Both the position numbers and the translations under genes were made by a program. A stretch of 64,000 nt of DNA from Ilex aquifolium (taxonomy: Eukaryota > Streptophyta > Magnoliopsida > Aquifoliales > Aquifoliaceae): the NCBI GenBank assembly GCA_951799425.1, contig OX637395.1:41717173-41781172 (forward strand). The letters run 5' to 3'. Position 1 is the stretch's first letter; each line of letters starts with the position of its first letter. This document shows positions 11,728 through 23,900 of this stretch, piece after piece. Under the pieces are notes generated by a model, which saw only the letters and a list, made by a program, of their open reading frames with translations, ran no database searches and was not told where the DNA came from.

Positions 11728-13048
11728 GGACGCTTGCAACTGGAATTTTATGCATTTAATTATTAGGTTTGTTTGGAGTTGGTTTTTTTTTTTTTTGGGT
11801 ATAAAACATAAGTTTTTAAAGTAAAATGAAAAAATCATAGTTAAAAAAACTCTTGAAACCATTTGGAGTGTTTATGAAAAAGTCGATTTTTCCTTAGAAA
11901 TCCTTGCTAAGTCATTTTTTTTAATTTTTTTTTAGTGCTGATAAAAGTTATTTTTGCCCAAAAAACTACTGAAAAAGTCTCCTAAAAAAATTTTGGTCCA
12001 AACGGGATGAATTTTTTACAATCAATTAAAAAATTACAGTGAATCAAGTCAATAAACAAGATGAAATTTTTAGATTCAAAGAACATTATTCAAGAGGAGT
12101 AATAGCAACATAATGTTAGGCTAATGGAACTCAATAATTCATACCCTAGGGAGTGGGACTGAGATTGAAGAGAAGAAAAACAAAACTAAGGCTGCCAGAA
12201 AGCAGAGCAAAACCTTTTGCATATATCTAGGGCCTGATAGAGATAGAGAGACTGAGACAGTGGGAAAGCAAGAACGAACAACAGAGTAACGTGGGGAATC
12301 CCTATGTTTACTTTCCAAAAAAGAAAACATAGAGATTCGTGAAAAGCAAAATCTAAGCTTACATTGAGCAACTGATTTCATTGGCTGAAGCTGTAAAAAC
12401 CTGGACATCACCGACACGGGAGAAGACAACGGTACGATTTTTGTGGCTTTTTCTTTTCTTTTCTTTTTTATAACTTTTGGGCTTGAAATTCGCCATCATC
12501 ATAACTTGAATTTTAAAAATTAAAAATTATTTATTATAAATAAATTTAAAAATTTATATTTCGACCTATAAAATTCTTAAAATTTAAAGATAAGATATCA
12601 AAAAAAAATTAGGTACGATAATCTTTCCCACCAACAATTAATCATAAGAAGGGTCTATAATCAAAGTAAGGGCAACCCCAAGCTGATTATATTACTAATC
12701 AATACAAAATAATTAAACAAATAAAATGAACTTTAACTTTTTCAGATAAAACAATTATTATATACAAAGAATAATTTATTGAATTTTGTGTAATTCACTT
12801 AATTATCACTTTTTTATCTAATAAAAATTTAAAATAAATTAACATACCTAAATTCATTCACCATATTCAATATAAAAAGTAAGGAGTGTCCAAATCAAAA
12901 AGTTTTTTTCTATTTTTTTTGGGTAAGTAGAAATCAAAAACTTAAGCAACTGTTTCCACCAAACTCTGTTATATAAAATCTTATGACCCGTCAGGCTTTC
13001 CTCTTAACTTACACAATACCAAATTTTAATTCATAAATACAGTGCCTT
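11728..13048. other. AT-rich spacer with one unassigned open frame
   Basis: Mostly low-complexity A/T. A 96-codon minus-strand frame at 12139-12429 has a hydrophobic C-terminal stretch but no motif I recognise; I do not call it a gene. The segment 11770-12010 has foldback-like T-rich and A-rich ends. Confidence 0.35.
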
Positions 13049-13056
13049 CAAGTATC

Positions 13057-13207
13057 TACTTCGGCTTAGACTTGGCTCAGGTTCAATTTATTTTGGACTT
13101 AGTTCAGGTTTAATTTATTTTTTAAACGAGCTGGATTTAAATAATTTTTTAGATTCGTTTAAAAAAACGAGTTCCACAAACTCGACTGGAACTTGTAAAG
13201 TTTGATT
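13057..13207. mobile_element. Short hAT-like remnant of the TAGGGCT family
   Basis: About 151 bp of CGAGCTGG/GACTCG-rich sequence similar to the copies at 2947 and 10413. It is flanked by CAAGTATC at 13049-13056 and 13208-13215, an exact 8-bp repeat. The terminal inverted repeats are weak. Confidence 0.45.
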
Positions 13208-13215
13208 CAAGTATC

Positions 13216-14619
13216 GGTTCTATCTACCCATATCATTATGTGTTTTTGTTATTTAATAAAATATGTGTATGTCCTTCGCTTGTTCAACTAAATGAAAGAT
13301 ATGAATAAAAGTATCAAATCGAATTGCCAACTGTAATCATTTAAATTAGCATAGTTGGTAATCTAAATGCTCTTAAACTAATATTCAACAAAACTTAGGC
13401 AGCTGACAAGTAGGATACAACCAAAATGATATGACACATGGCAATATATTCATATGTAAAATTATTTAAATTTGAAAAAATTTCAATCACACTCCTTCTA
13501 ATTTATCATATTTTTAAGAATACCCTGTTTATTTTCTGAATCTTCACTAACATTCCCTATTAGTGTTTGTCAAGTGACGTTGATTATGGAAATATGTATT
13601 TTTACCTTTATATCCCTATGTTTGAGATTAATTTAGAAACATTTCTAGTTGTTAGATATATATAGCGGATAAAAATAAATTCTACAATTTAAAAAAATTA
13701 AATTTTTATTATTTTTTCTATCGAATATGCAAAAATTAAGATAGTGTACATAAGTTGATATTTGTGGTTTCATATAATTTGTGGTTTAAATATGAAAAAA
13801 TCCCACATATTAATTTGTGGTTTAATACAATTTTTATTTCAGACATTATTTATATACGATAGTATACACATGTTGATATTTTTTAAGATAATGTATTTTG
13901 AACAAATTTTATCATTTTGCTTAAAAATAATAGATAAAAATTAATTTTAAATTATATAATTAAGAAAAAAAGAAGAATAAAAAAAATTGTTATTTGATAT
14001 AAACATTGTTGCTAGTGTATAAATGTGTGGGATTAAACTTCAAAATAAAAAACTTTAAAAAAGAATAAGTATGAATGAGAAAAAAATAAAAAAACAAAGT
14101 AAACCGTAATTAAAAAACATTTAAGAATAAAAATATTTGAAAATAATATTAATTGAACCTAAGATTTTTGACGAAGTCATTATTGGGATTGAATTAAAAC
14201 TTGTAAAAAACGGAGGGTGAAGGCAAAGTCAAGCAAAATGTTGGGGGTAACAACTATAATTAAGCTTAATAACAGCAACGTAACACGTGGCCTTTTTTTG
14301 GTTGTGCACTCACTTTTAAAGTAGTTTCCCTTCAATTATCAAGCACCGGTGCGGAATGTGGTCCCCACCTTAGCGTTAGAATCAAACCTACACACATAAG
14401 CAACTAATTAGATGAGGAGCATATATGCTCTCCTAAATGGAGATTGGTCCCACGCGTTGGTGATGTAGTAAGTTATGACATGGATGGGCCCTGCTGGCCT
14501 AGGATAATGCTTGCTGGGTCCCACCAGTGGCCCAAAGTCTAGGAAGGTTTTTGTCCTACTTTAGCTATTTTTGTTTACTACCATGATGGGATTATAATTA
14601 TAGTGCATTTTATGATGGA
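13216..14619. other. AT-rich spacer
   Basis: No gene or bounded repeat recognised. An imperfect palindrome around GGAGCATATATGCTCTCC (14416-14434) is noted but not interpreted. Confidence 0.35.
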
Positions 14620-14860
14620 GGAGTCATGACTAGGCCGAATTATTGAGTCAGAGTTTTGTGACTTTGAATTGAGTTTGATGAATTTATTTGTTTTAAAATT
14701 TTTTAAATTCATTTCGTTTAGAAAATGAGTCAAGCCGAGTTCGAATATGTTGATTTTTTTACATATAAATAAAACAAAATTATTCAAACTCAATTCGTAT
14801 AAAACACGAAGCGAGTTCAAGTCGAATCCGAATCGAGCTTGAATAATATTAATATTATTT
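14620..14860. repeat. Degenerate copy of the TAGGGCT hAT-like family
   Basis: Shares the pattern of GAGTC/TCGAGC-rich ends around an AT core with the copies at 2947 and 10413, but its borders and target duplication are not clear. Confidence 0.35.
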
Positions 14861-15244
14861 GAAATTAATATTAATATAGGCACTTTTATTTTTGCTAAGT
14901 ATTAAAAGCTAGTTTGGGTAGGAATTTTCATTGGGCCTGTCATCGGCCCAGTTACAAGACTTTCCCAACCCATTTGTCGAAAAGAAAAGACTTCGCCAAC
15001 GGGCCAGCCCATTCTTTTATATGACCTTTCACCAGTTTTCCGTGTGGTCCGACCAAATCCGCAAAAAGGTTGATGGTGGAGAAGGTTCACTTCGCTTTTC
15101 TTTAATACTTCTTCAACTAGAATAACATATGGAATCGGAAAAAAAAATTAAAAATTATTATTTTTAGTTTAATTTTACTTTTAAAAGAAAGGAATAATAA
15201 CATTTTTAGTTTCTAAAATATGTATTTTTTGTTAGTTTAATCTT
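14861..15244. other. Spacer, nothing recognised
   Basis: Two short overlapping open frames on opposite strands (about 14902-15125) have no recognisable motif. No other feature seen. Confidence 0.3.
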
Positions 15245-15483
15245 CATTGTATCAATTTTGTCAATCTGATTCCTAAAGTATTCAATTCGTGTCTTTTTGT
15301 CCTTACATAGACGGACCGTTAAGTTTTTGACGGAATAATCACAAGTTGAGCATGTGATACCGTCTAAAAAAATGACATATAGTCACTTCAATAAAAAAAC
15401 TTGATGAATTATCTACTTTGAGATCAAAGTGACACGAATTGAATACTTAAGGAATCAAATTGACAAAACTGATAAAAGGAGGA
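15245..15483. mobile_element. Foldback (MITE-like) element
   Basis: Left arm near 15246-15303 and right arm near 15428-15476 are inverted copies: GTATTCAATTCGTGTC on the left and GACACGAATTGAATAC on the right, inside longer imperfect arms of about 55 bp. No target duplication assigned. No coding capacity. Confidence 0.55.
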
Positions 15484-16027
15484 ATGTCTCTCGCCTAAAA
15501 ATGAGTTTCCCTTGGATGGTCTATATACATGAAACAATTTTTTACATGGGTTAATCTGTTTTATTTTTTATTATTAATTTTTTTAATCTGTTTTAAAATC
15601 TTGTTGCTCATGACAAATGAAGTCTGCCACTTTGTATATAGGATGATGATATAATCTCATTTCATAAGATTGAATTAGCAGAGTGAGTCAAAAAATAAAT
15701 TTGGTTCAGGTAGTACAATTGACGTTTGACGATCTAAAAGGCTTCAAAAGTCTACCAAATTTCACCTAAAGAGATACGATGGAAGATAATGGAAAAGGAG
15801 ATTATACTTCATGGTCTATATTTATGGATAAATGAATTGTTGACGTGGAGTTAATTTTATTTTCGATTCTAGGTGCTCAACACAAATGAAATATCCATTT
15901 ATAAATGGAGTGGTTATACAATCCCATCTCACAAAGTTTGGTTGGTAAAATGAGTCGATAAATTATGTTTAAATAATATCATTGATGTTCAACTATTTAA
16001 AAGGGTTCAAAAGTCCACACTAACTCC
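15484..16027. other. AT-rich spacer
   Basis: No gene or bounded repeat recognised. Confidence 0.3.
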
Positions 16028-16247
16028 AAGGGATAGTCTCAAGTAATAATACGGACGAGTTGTAAAATTAAACGTCTTGATTTTGAATTTTGTCAATTTC
16101 TTAAGGTCAGGTCATGAAAAATTTATCTCTCATAAATATTATAATCCCAACGTGGATGATCCGACTTTGACTAGACTGGAGAAGAGATTAATTAAGATAC
16201 GTATAAACTGACTCGAACATATTTGACCGTTAAATTAAAAAAAATAA
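16028..16247 (+). mobile_element. tRNA-derived SINE, family 1, diverged copy
   Basis: Similar over about 200 bp to the better-preserved copy at 19775-19984. It shares the AGTCTCAAGTAATAATACG start region, a GTGGATGATCCGACTTTGACTAG-like middle (cited in part), and a 3' end in TTGACCGTTAAATT followed by an A-rich tail. Confidence 0.5.
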
Positions 16248-16614
16248 AATTCACCCCTAGCAAATAGGCAAAGGGGTCCTTGTACCAAGGTTGAGTGAGA
16301 TTTCCTAAAACTTTAAAATTTCTCAATTTGATTGAGTTCATCCTTGATGAATTGGATCATGGTTCATTGAATTTGATAGAAATATAAAAAAATTAAAATT
16401 AAGTGGATGCAAAATAGGGGGTATGGGCATATTATAGCCCTTGTCGTTGTCCTTTTCTGCCATGTGCTGATGGCTATTGGCTGCCCAATTACTCTTAGTA
16501 GTGCACAGCTGTGTGATTACATATATAGCTTGTCCAATTGGGGAAGTGGAGGGGCAACGAAGAATGTCAGACAAAACGGAAACTCTTGACTCTTGAGCAT
16601 GCAGGTTCACATGA

Positions 16615-16868
16615 CTTTTTTTTTTTTTGTCCCTTTTTTTAAAGGAGTGGTTGCAAAGAAGAGCGTTCAACGACCACTTCGATAGACTTTCACCGATAGG
16701 ATCATAAGGCCTCTGATCGTGTTTGGAACACCTATCGAGGTCAAACCTAACTAGGCTAATATAGCGGTCGACTACCAAGCCCTAATAAAAATTCCAAGAC
16801 TCGAACTACTAACCTCAAGATGAGGAACAAGGTCGGCACCCTACTAGACCACCCTACTTAGTGGTGCA
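16615..16868 (-). mobile_element. tRNA-derived SINE, family 2
   Basis: Reads on the minus strand. It has an A-box-like GTGGTCTAGTAGGGTG and a B-box-like AGTTCGAGTCTTGG about 50 bp later, and ends in a long A tail (T runs at 16616-16640 on the plus strand). TCACATGA repeats at 16607-16614 and 16869-16876 are the target duplication. A relative lies near 48640. Confidence 0.65.
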
Positions 16869-16922
16869 TCACATGATATGTTTCTCTCTCTGCCTCCTTT
16901 TCTCCCATATTATTATTTTAAT

Positions 16923-17075
16923 AATGTTACACACACCATTATATAATCTTTGTACACCACTTTAACATAGACCGTTAGATTAGTATATCCCACAAATTTT
17001 TTTAAATATTCAATGACTCTGATTGTGTCACATTATGGTGTAAAAGAAGTGATACACAAAGATGGTGTCCACAAT
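16923..17075. mobile_element. MITE-like element
   Basis: About 150 bp with imperfect inverted ends (ACACACCATTATATAATC-like at left, GATGGTGTCCACA at right) and the interior motif GACCGTTAGATTAG common in plant MITEs. Borders and target duplication are uncertain. Confidence 0.35.
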
Positions 17076-19774
17076 ATTATTTTATTTTATTCATAAAGCC
17101 CTTCATTTTCTTGCCCTATTCTCTCACATTCGGGTATTCAAAATAATTTTTTTAACTACACAAAAATCATTCCAACCGTGTATATTTTGAGTTTTTTGGC
17201 TACAATATAAATTCGGATTACGCACAAAAACCTGCAAAGTATTCAGAGTTTTTAGGCTTCATTTTATTTCCCTATTTTCTCACATTGTATATCACGTTTT
17301 TTTTTTGCTACAAGGTGTCTACACTTGTATCGACTATTCACACGAGCTTGGATACTGACGATTGTAGTCTGAACGTGTTTAGAACATATCTCCTGAGGAA
17401 TAAATGTGACTGACATTTAGGAGTATAAAAAGTGTTAAATTTGAGATTTATGGGTTGCCAGAGGCTAGACTCAATCACTAAACCACCCTTGAGGGTTAAC
17501 TATGTATATCAAGTTGATTAAGATGTTTTTTTTACGAAATTTGAATTTGAAATCTCAAGATAGTAATATTTAAATTTGTGCCAAAAACTCTAATTCCTCT
17601 CAATGAAATTTTCCATGTTACACCAAATTACTTAGAGATGTATGCATGCGGTATGGGAACACTTTGGGATGAACACCTATGCGAACAAGCAGGGTTAATA
17701 ATTCATCATTTAGGCCGTAACATTTAGCAACAAAAAAATCTTTAACCCAATAAATGCTCTCCGAACCAAGCTAGATAGTTTCTTATCACCAGGCTCACTA
17801 ACCAACCCGGACTTTGATTCTTATTATTCCTACCGAATATCAAAACCATAAGAATTGTTTCCAATCATGAGTTCCCCTATGACATAAACGTTCTTGGGGC
17901 GGAGGGGGCATCATTCGCTAGGTCTTTTAATGCTCGTCGTGCTATGTGGTTGATGCACTAGGCTGATCAAGACTCAATTTTTTGAATTTAGAACCTATGC
18001 CTGACCCTCTTTTAACCGACTAATTTCACGTTGGCTTCGTAATTTATTAGCTTATCGTTTCAAAAATTATCAACCTTAGTTATGTGCTATGAAAGAAAGT
18101 AGAGAGGCTATCAATGTAGTAGAATTATGGTCATTGAGAGATGGATTACAGCTAGCATCACGCCTGAACCTAATGAACCTGCATGAATGATGTTTAATTA
18201 GTTTTAAAGATTAACAATCGGAAGAACAATTTTATTAGTTTTAATTGAAACTTCATTACAAATGATTGATGAATTAGTCTTAACTACAACACTAATACTT
18301 AACCTAAAACTATGCTAAGCATTACTTCTAAGCATTTGATGGGTTTGATCATGTCCTCCTCTTTGTAATTAACGTCTCTTTTATAGGCACCTCTAATCGA
18401 CAATTGCACAGAATTTCAGACAGTTTTCTTTCATTATCTTTTGTTGCTTTGATTGTTGCCTTCGTGTTTCAAAGGCCCAATCAAGTTTTGATAACCACCC
18501 ACTCTTGTAAAATAGGAGCCTTTGTGTAACTATCTTTCTTTAAATTTGAAAAGCAATGTCGACTGACTTACTTCTTTCTAGGCTTGTTACTCGACTGTCA
18601 CATGTCACACCATTTTTGTTTATTCACTTTGTGGACAAGTGTCTTCATGGTCCAAACACCCCCAAAAAAAATAGAAGAATGTGAAGTATGGTTGAGACTT
18701 GAGACATCAAACTGTTGAACAATCCACATGCAGTTAACAGAGTCACGGAGATGCAAAGGAAGAAAGTTACATTTCAACACCTTACCTACAGTATAACATG
18801 TGGAATTCAGGAAATGCAGTGTGTGGACCAAAAAAAAAAAAGTAGTAGTAGTAGCCTTGTGGGAAATGGACACTCACATCTAGGGGTTTTTCTATGGTGG
18901 GTCACAAGAGTCCATGTTTTCAAAAAGGCACTCTCTCTATGTGCTAAAAAAGCAACAAATGAGGGGAAGCATCCTATGTTCCATTCCATCCTTCTCTCTC
19001 TTTCTTAATTTCATTCCCTAGCTGTAATACAATACATATGCTTTTATATTGGTAGGCTCTTGTTTTTTTTTTTTTTCAATGGTTAAAAATATCTGAGCCA
19101 ATTTACGTATACTTCGATTAATGTTTTTCATAGTTAAGAGTGATTAGTTCGTAATCGTAGTTTGTTAGGTTTATGTTGGAATGCTATTGTTCCAAAATGT
19201 ATGTAAATTGTTGTAGATCTTTTTATACATGTGAGATTTAGGATGTCAAATGTTGTGAATGCGAGGAATTGCTATTATGGGTAAATTAGTGTGCTCTATT
19301 CTTCACCGTAATGTCTCTACAGTTGTTTGAGATTTACGAATAGGTTAGACCTTAGAATGTTTTTGGGAGTAGATTAGTCTAAAAGCGTCATATCTTGGGA
19401 TTGATGGCATGACACGCTTTTTTCGTTACTATATTAAATTTGGGTTTGGGTCAAATTAAGTAACAAGTATATGCTGTAAAAAGAGGTTAAAATTGACAAT
19501 CCTTTGGGAGCAACAAAGCCACCATTTCTTAATACTAGGGTATGGGGAAGAAGAAAGGAATTTATATGTTCTTAACTTGGAGATTGAGTTATTCATATCC
19601 TTTAGCAAATGAAAGCATCCGGTGTTTTTGGGTTCTCTAAATGTATTTATACAAATTATTAAAAACTCAAAACCCTTCTTTTCTCTCTAGTTATTTTGAT
19701 GCAAAGACCATGGGCAACACCAATATTTGATGAACTGAAACCCTCAATTTTGTTTTGTTTTTTTTTTAATCTTA
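17076..19774. other. Spacer with a possible SINE remnant
   Basis: About 17325-17500 contains, on the minus strand, an A-box-like TGGTTTAGTGATTGAGTC and may be a decayed tRNA-derived SINE. The rest, including short frames around 18600-19000, shows no recognisable protein, RNA gene or bounded repeat. Confidence 0.35.
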
Positions 19775-19984
19775 AGGGGTAGTTCAAGTGGTAATAAGTA
19801 CGACCTGTAAATTCAAACGTTCTGAGTTTAAATCTTGGCAACACCTTAGAGCCATACCATGAGTGATTTACTCTTCATGAATATCCTGACACGGATGACC
19901 TGCCTTTGACTGGACTGAAGAGGAAATTAGTCGAGGTGTGCATAAATTGCTCCGGACACCCCTGACCGTTGAACAAAAAAAAAA
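19775..19984 (+). mobile_element. tRNA-derived SINE, family 1, best copy
   Basis: Begins GGGGTAGTTCAAGTGGTAAT (A box) with a B-box-like GAGTTTAAATC about 40 bp later, and ends TGACCGTTGAAC plus a 10-A tail. CCTCAATTTT occurs on both sides (19742 and 19985), with a T-run expansion on the left, consistent with a target duplication. No coding capacity. Confidence 0.65.
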
Positions 19985-20496
19985 GCCTCAATTTTTCTTA
20001 AAGTATTGCAAAACATGCCTCATATTTAACTTCTATCATTCATAGATTTTTCATTCATTTCTATCATTTTTTTTTTGGGTAGATTGATAGAATATGTAAT
20101 CTATGTCCTACGATTGATTTTTAAGGTCAATCGTGAAAAACTCACTTTCCCTCTAATTTTCTCGTATTTTTTTTTTATTTCTTTAAACTGAAAAATAGTA
20201 GCAGATTTATGCTAATAAGGAATGATTAAAATAAAACTTTATTGTCATGGATTATACGGGTTTTTTTTTTCTTGACAAATTATGTGGTTGTAAATGAAAT
20301 TTATCCTTTCTTTTATATAATTATAACCTGCTTCCACGCCACCATTATTACTTGTTGGTTAGGTGGTTAACAATTTTCACATGACTCCATTTATGCACAC
20401 ATGAAAGTGTATATTCCGTTGAAATCTTGAGACTATCTTCTTCCATAAATAGTACAACGTTACACCCACGGGATAACGAGGTTGCTTGTAAAATTC

Positions 20497-20676
20497 TTTT
20501 ATTTTTTTGGATCATGATGTTCGGGTTAATTTACACATATCTCAACTAATTCTCTCTCCGATCTGATTAAAGGTCATGTCGGGACTAGAATATTTATGAG
20601 AGATAAATTCTCATAGCTTGATCTCAAAAAACTGTCAAAATTCAAATTTAAGACATTTGAATTTATAGACCCATGT
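20497..20676 (-). mobile_element. tRNA-derived SINE, family 1, minus copy
   Basis: Inverted relative of 19775-19984. The T-rich end at 20497-20510 is the A tail on the minus strand, and the direct repeat GCTTGTAAAATTCT-like sequence on either side (20483 and 20679-20699) suggests a target duplication. It lies about 300 bp upstream of the beta-galactosidase start codon. Confidence 0.5.
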
Positions 20677-20930
20677 TGCTTGTAAGTTTGTAAAATTCTA
20701 GATATAGCCTTTTGGGTTGTCTAAATAAAAACCATCATGTAGATCATAAAATAATAAAAAAAAAACCTTATGATTTCATAATATAATAGGCCTTTAATTT
20801 TTCCTGGATGCCAAAACGTGTTCTTGATTTTCGGTCCACACTTGTTTGTGCCTTTTGAGTTCATGCCAGTGCTCTGTTTTTGCAGGGTTGCATAAAAAAG
20901 TGTTTCTTCCACCTTCCCTCCACAGAGAAT

Positions 20931-20955
20931 TCTCTCTCTCTCTCTCTCTCTCTCT
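20931..20955 (+). repeat. (CT)n in the beta-galactosidase 5' leader
   Basis: About 12 CT units lie 30-55 bp before the ATG at 20985. CT tracts in 5' leaders are common in plants and may influence expression; that is inference here. Confidence 0.6.
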
Positions 20956-20984
20956 TGCTGGGAGAAAGAGAGAGGGTGACAATT

Positions 20985-23900
20985 ATGGAAGCTAGCTCGG
21001 CTTCCAAGTGGGTTATCTTCTGTATGTTCTTGAATTTGGGTATTCAGCTCACACAATGCAGTGTCACTTATGACAGGAAGGCGCTCATCATCAATGGGCA
21101 GAGAAGAATTTTGTTCTCTGGGTCCATACATTACCCAAGAAGCACACCTGAAGTAACAAACTTTCCCTTCTCTTTCCTGCACTTTCTTGAGAAAATGTTA
21201 TTTTCTTTATACTTTACTTGATTAATCAAGATGGGTACAATGCAGATGTGGGGAGGGCTTATACAGAAGGCCAAAGATGGAGGCTTAGATGTTATTGACA
21301 CCTACGTGTTCTGGAACGTTCATGAGCCTTCACCTGGCAATGTAGTTTGCTTTCTCTTCATTTTCTTTACCAATACTCTGCTGTTTCTGTGTTCTTGCAT
21401 TCCATCGTTGTTCTTTTTTATTATCTTTCTCCTGTTTTGTGAATAAATGTGTCTTATTTTGTGGGTTTTTAGTATAACTTCGAGGGAAGATATGACTTGG
21501 TTCAGTTCATAAAGATTGTTAAGAAAGCAGGACTATATGTGAATCTTCGCATTGGGCCTTTTATTTGTGCCGAGTGGAATTTTGGGTAAGAATCATTTTG
21601 GAGCCTGATTCAAGAAGGGGAATTTTCTCTCTTTAATTTCTGTTATTGAATGTTTTTGTTCTAGGGGATTTCCTGTTTGGTTGAAGTATGTGCCTGGCAT
21701 CAGCTTCAGAACAGATAATAAACCTTTCAAGGTCTCTCTCTCTCTCTCTCCCCCTCACTGTGTGTGTGTGTTTGTGATAGACATAGCAAGAAGCAAGAAA
21801 ACATGATTAATGGTGAAGCCAGCAAGATATATGTTTTTTGATAAAGCCTTGACATACTAATTTGCAGAAAATTTTCTGTAAATTTTTCCATTATTTTTTC
21901 AGTTAATTATTGGTTTTGCAGATGGCAATGCAGGGGTTCACCCAAAAAATTGTCCAAATGATGAAGAATGAAAAGTTATTCGAGTCTCAAGGTGGCCCTA
22001 TCATCCTCTCTCAGGTACAGATTTAGGGTCTTTGCTAATATCTTTGGTGTATTTATGTCATGAATCAACATTAAGGTTTTCAACACCAAAAAGTTCTTGG
22101 GCATATGCTGACTATGTTACTAGTTCTATTTCCATTAACATAAAAGGCAGAAAAACTGATACAGATTCAGGTAAGTTAGAAGTTTACAATTTCGATCCAA
22201 AATTGCTATAATATGTAAATTTGTATTTGTGAAGATTGAGAATGAGTATGGGCCAGAAAGCAAGGCATACGGTGCAGCTGGTTATGCCTACATGACTTGG
22301 GCTGCAAAAATGGCTGCTGAATTGGATACTGGGGTCCCATGGATTATGTGCAAGGAGGACGATACTCCAGATCCTGTGGTAAGCAATCTCATGCAATCAG
22401 CAAGGAGATCTTGCTTTAGTTCAACTACATATCTTTGTATAAATCAATAAGCTACAAATGATCATAGTTATATCTTCTCAAATTTCATGACCTAATTTAG
22501 TCCCTGTTGGTTGAGGTTACTCTTTAAATCTATCGTCATTAGACTTTTTCAGTTGGTGTTTGGTGTTTGGAGTTCCATGTGAGCTCCTCTAGTATTGCAA
22601 AACTTCAACTCCAATTGCTCCAAATTTCATTGACAGATCAACACATGCAATGGATTTTATTGTGATTATTTCTCTCCAAACAAACCTTACAAACCCACAA
22701 TGTGGACTGAGGCTTGGAGCGGCTGGTAAGTTCAGCATCTGCCATCAGTCTCCTGAGTCCACCATAAGGGTTGTAATATTACTTGACATCTGGTGTGCTT
22801 AAAGGTTTGCAGATTTTGGTGGCCCAGTTCACCAGCGACCAGTTGAAGATTTGGCATTTGCAATTGCCCGGTTCATTCAAAAGGGAGGGTCCTTAGTAAA
22901 CTACTATATGGTCAGTATCCATTCAACTTTTCGGATTTTGACAATTCCATGACTGATATCTGGTAAATAGGACAGCATATCTACTAACTAAAACTGGTAA
23001 ACTCCCTACACCGTTGTCTTGAATGCTAAAAAGTATATGTATTTTGAGAGAAAAGTCGTGTTTGGTGATCCATTTGGTCGAGTTGAAAAAATTTAAGGGC
23101 AAGTAAAGAAAAAAAAATTCTCTTATTTTTTTGGACCTTGTTCTCTTAGTTGCCAAAAAATAATCCTATGTTTTAATCCTTAATTTCTTGTTGCATCTTC
23201 TTATCACTCAAACGCAGCATGATTATCCAAGCTGAGGGAAAACAACCTCCTTTATGCCCTGATTGGTTGCTAAAAATGCATAAAGTTTGGAATTGAAGCA
23301 GGTTAATTTTGGAATTCATAGTTTAATCCAAAAATCGTCTCATTCCTACCACTTCATGGAGCAATTTGTTTTTGTGCAGTCACTTTAGTGTAATTTAGTG
23401 CTTGTCAGGAGCCAGTTGGTCTTGTGCTATTCACTTCTTTAGCAGTATCAGTAAGATAAAGGCAGAAGCTTATTTGAGCAGCCAAATTCTTGTTCTGGTT
23501 GTTTTTCAACAGTATCATGGAGGAACCAACTTTGGAAGAACAGCTGGAGGCCCTTTTATCACTACCAGCTATGACTATGATGCTCCAATTGATGAATACG
23601 GTCAGAAAATACGCCCATACTTTTAACACCCAAAATTACAAAGTTGTGAACTAACTGCTTGACTATGTGAATGGATAGGCTTGATTAGGCAACCAAAGTA
23701 TGATCATTTGAAGGAGCTTCATAGGGCCATTAAGCTATGTGAGCAGGCCTTAGTCTCTGCTGATCCCTCTGTTAGTTCCTTGGGAAGCTATGAACAGGTC
23801 TATTGGTTTTCTCAACTTTAAAGGATGTGTTGGGGAGTTCTGATGATTGCATTCATGCTTGCTTCTTTTCGATCACGTTGACTCAATATCGACACTTTCC

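Noticed and set aside
12139-12429. 96-codon minus-strand frame with a hydrophobic tail
   Set aside because: A short secreted peptide was considered, but there is no family motif, promoter or splice support.
16338-16778. 146-codon minus-strand frame
   Set aside because: Partly overlaps the SINE at 16615-16868; composition and content look like chance.
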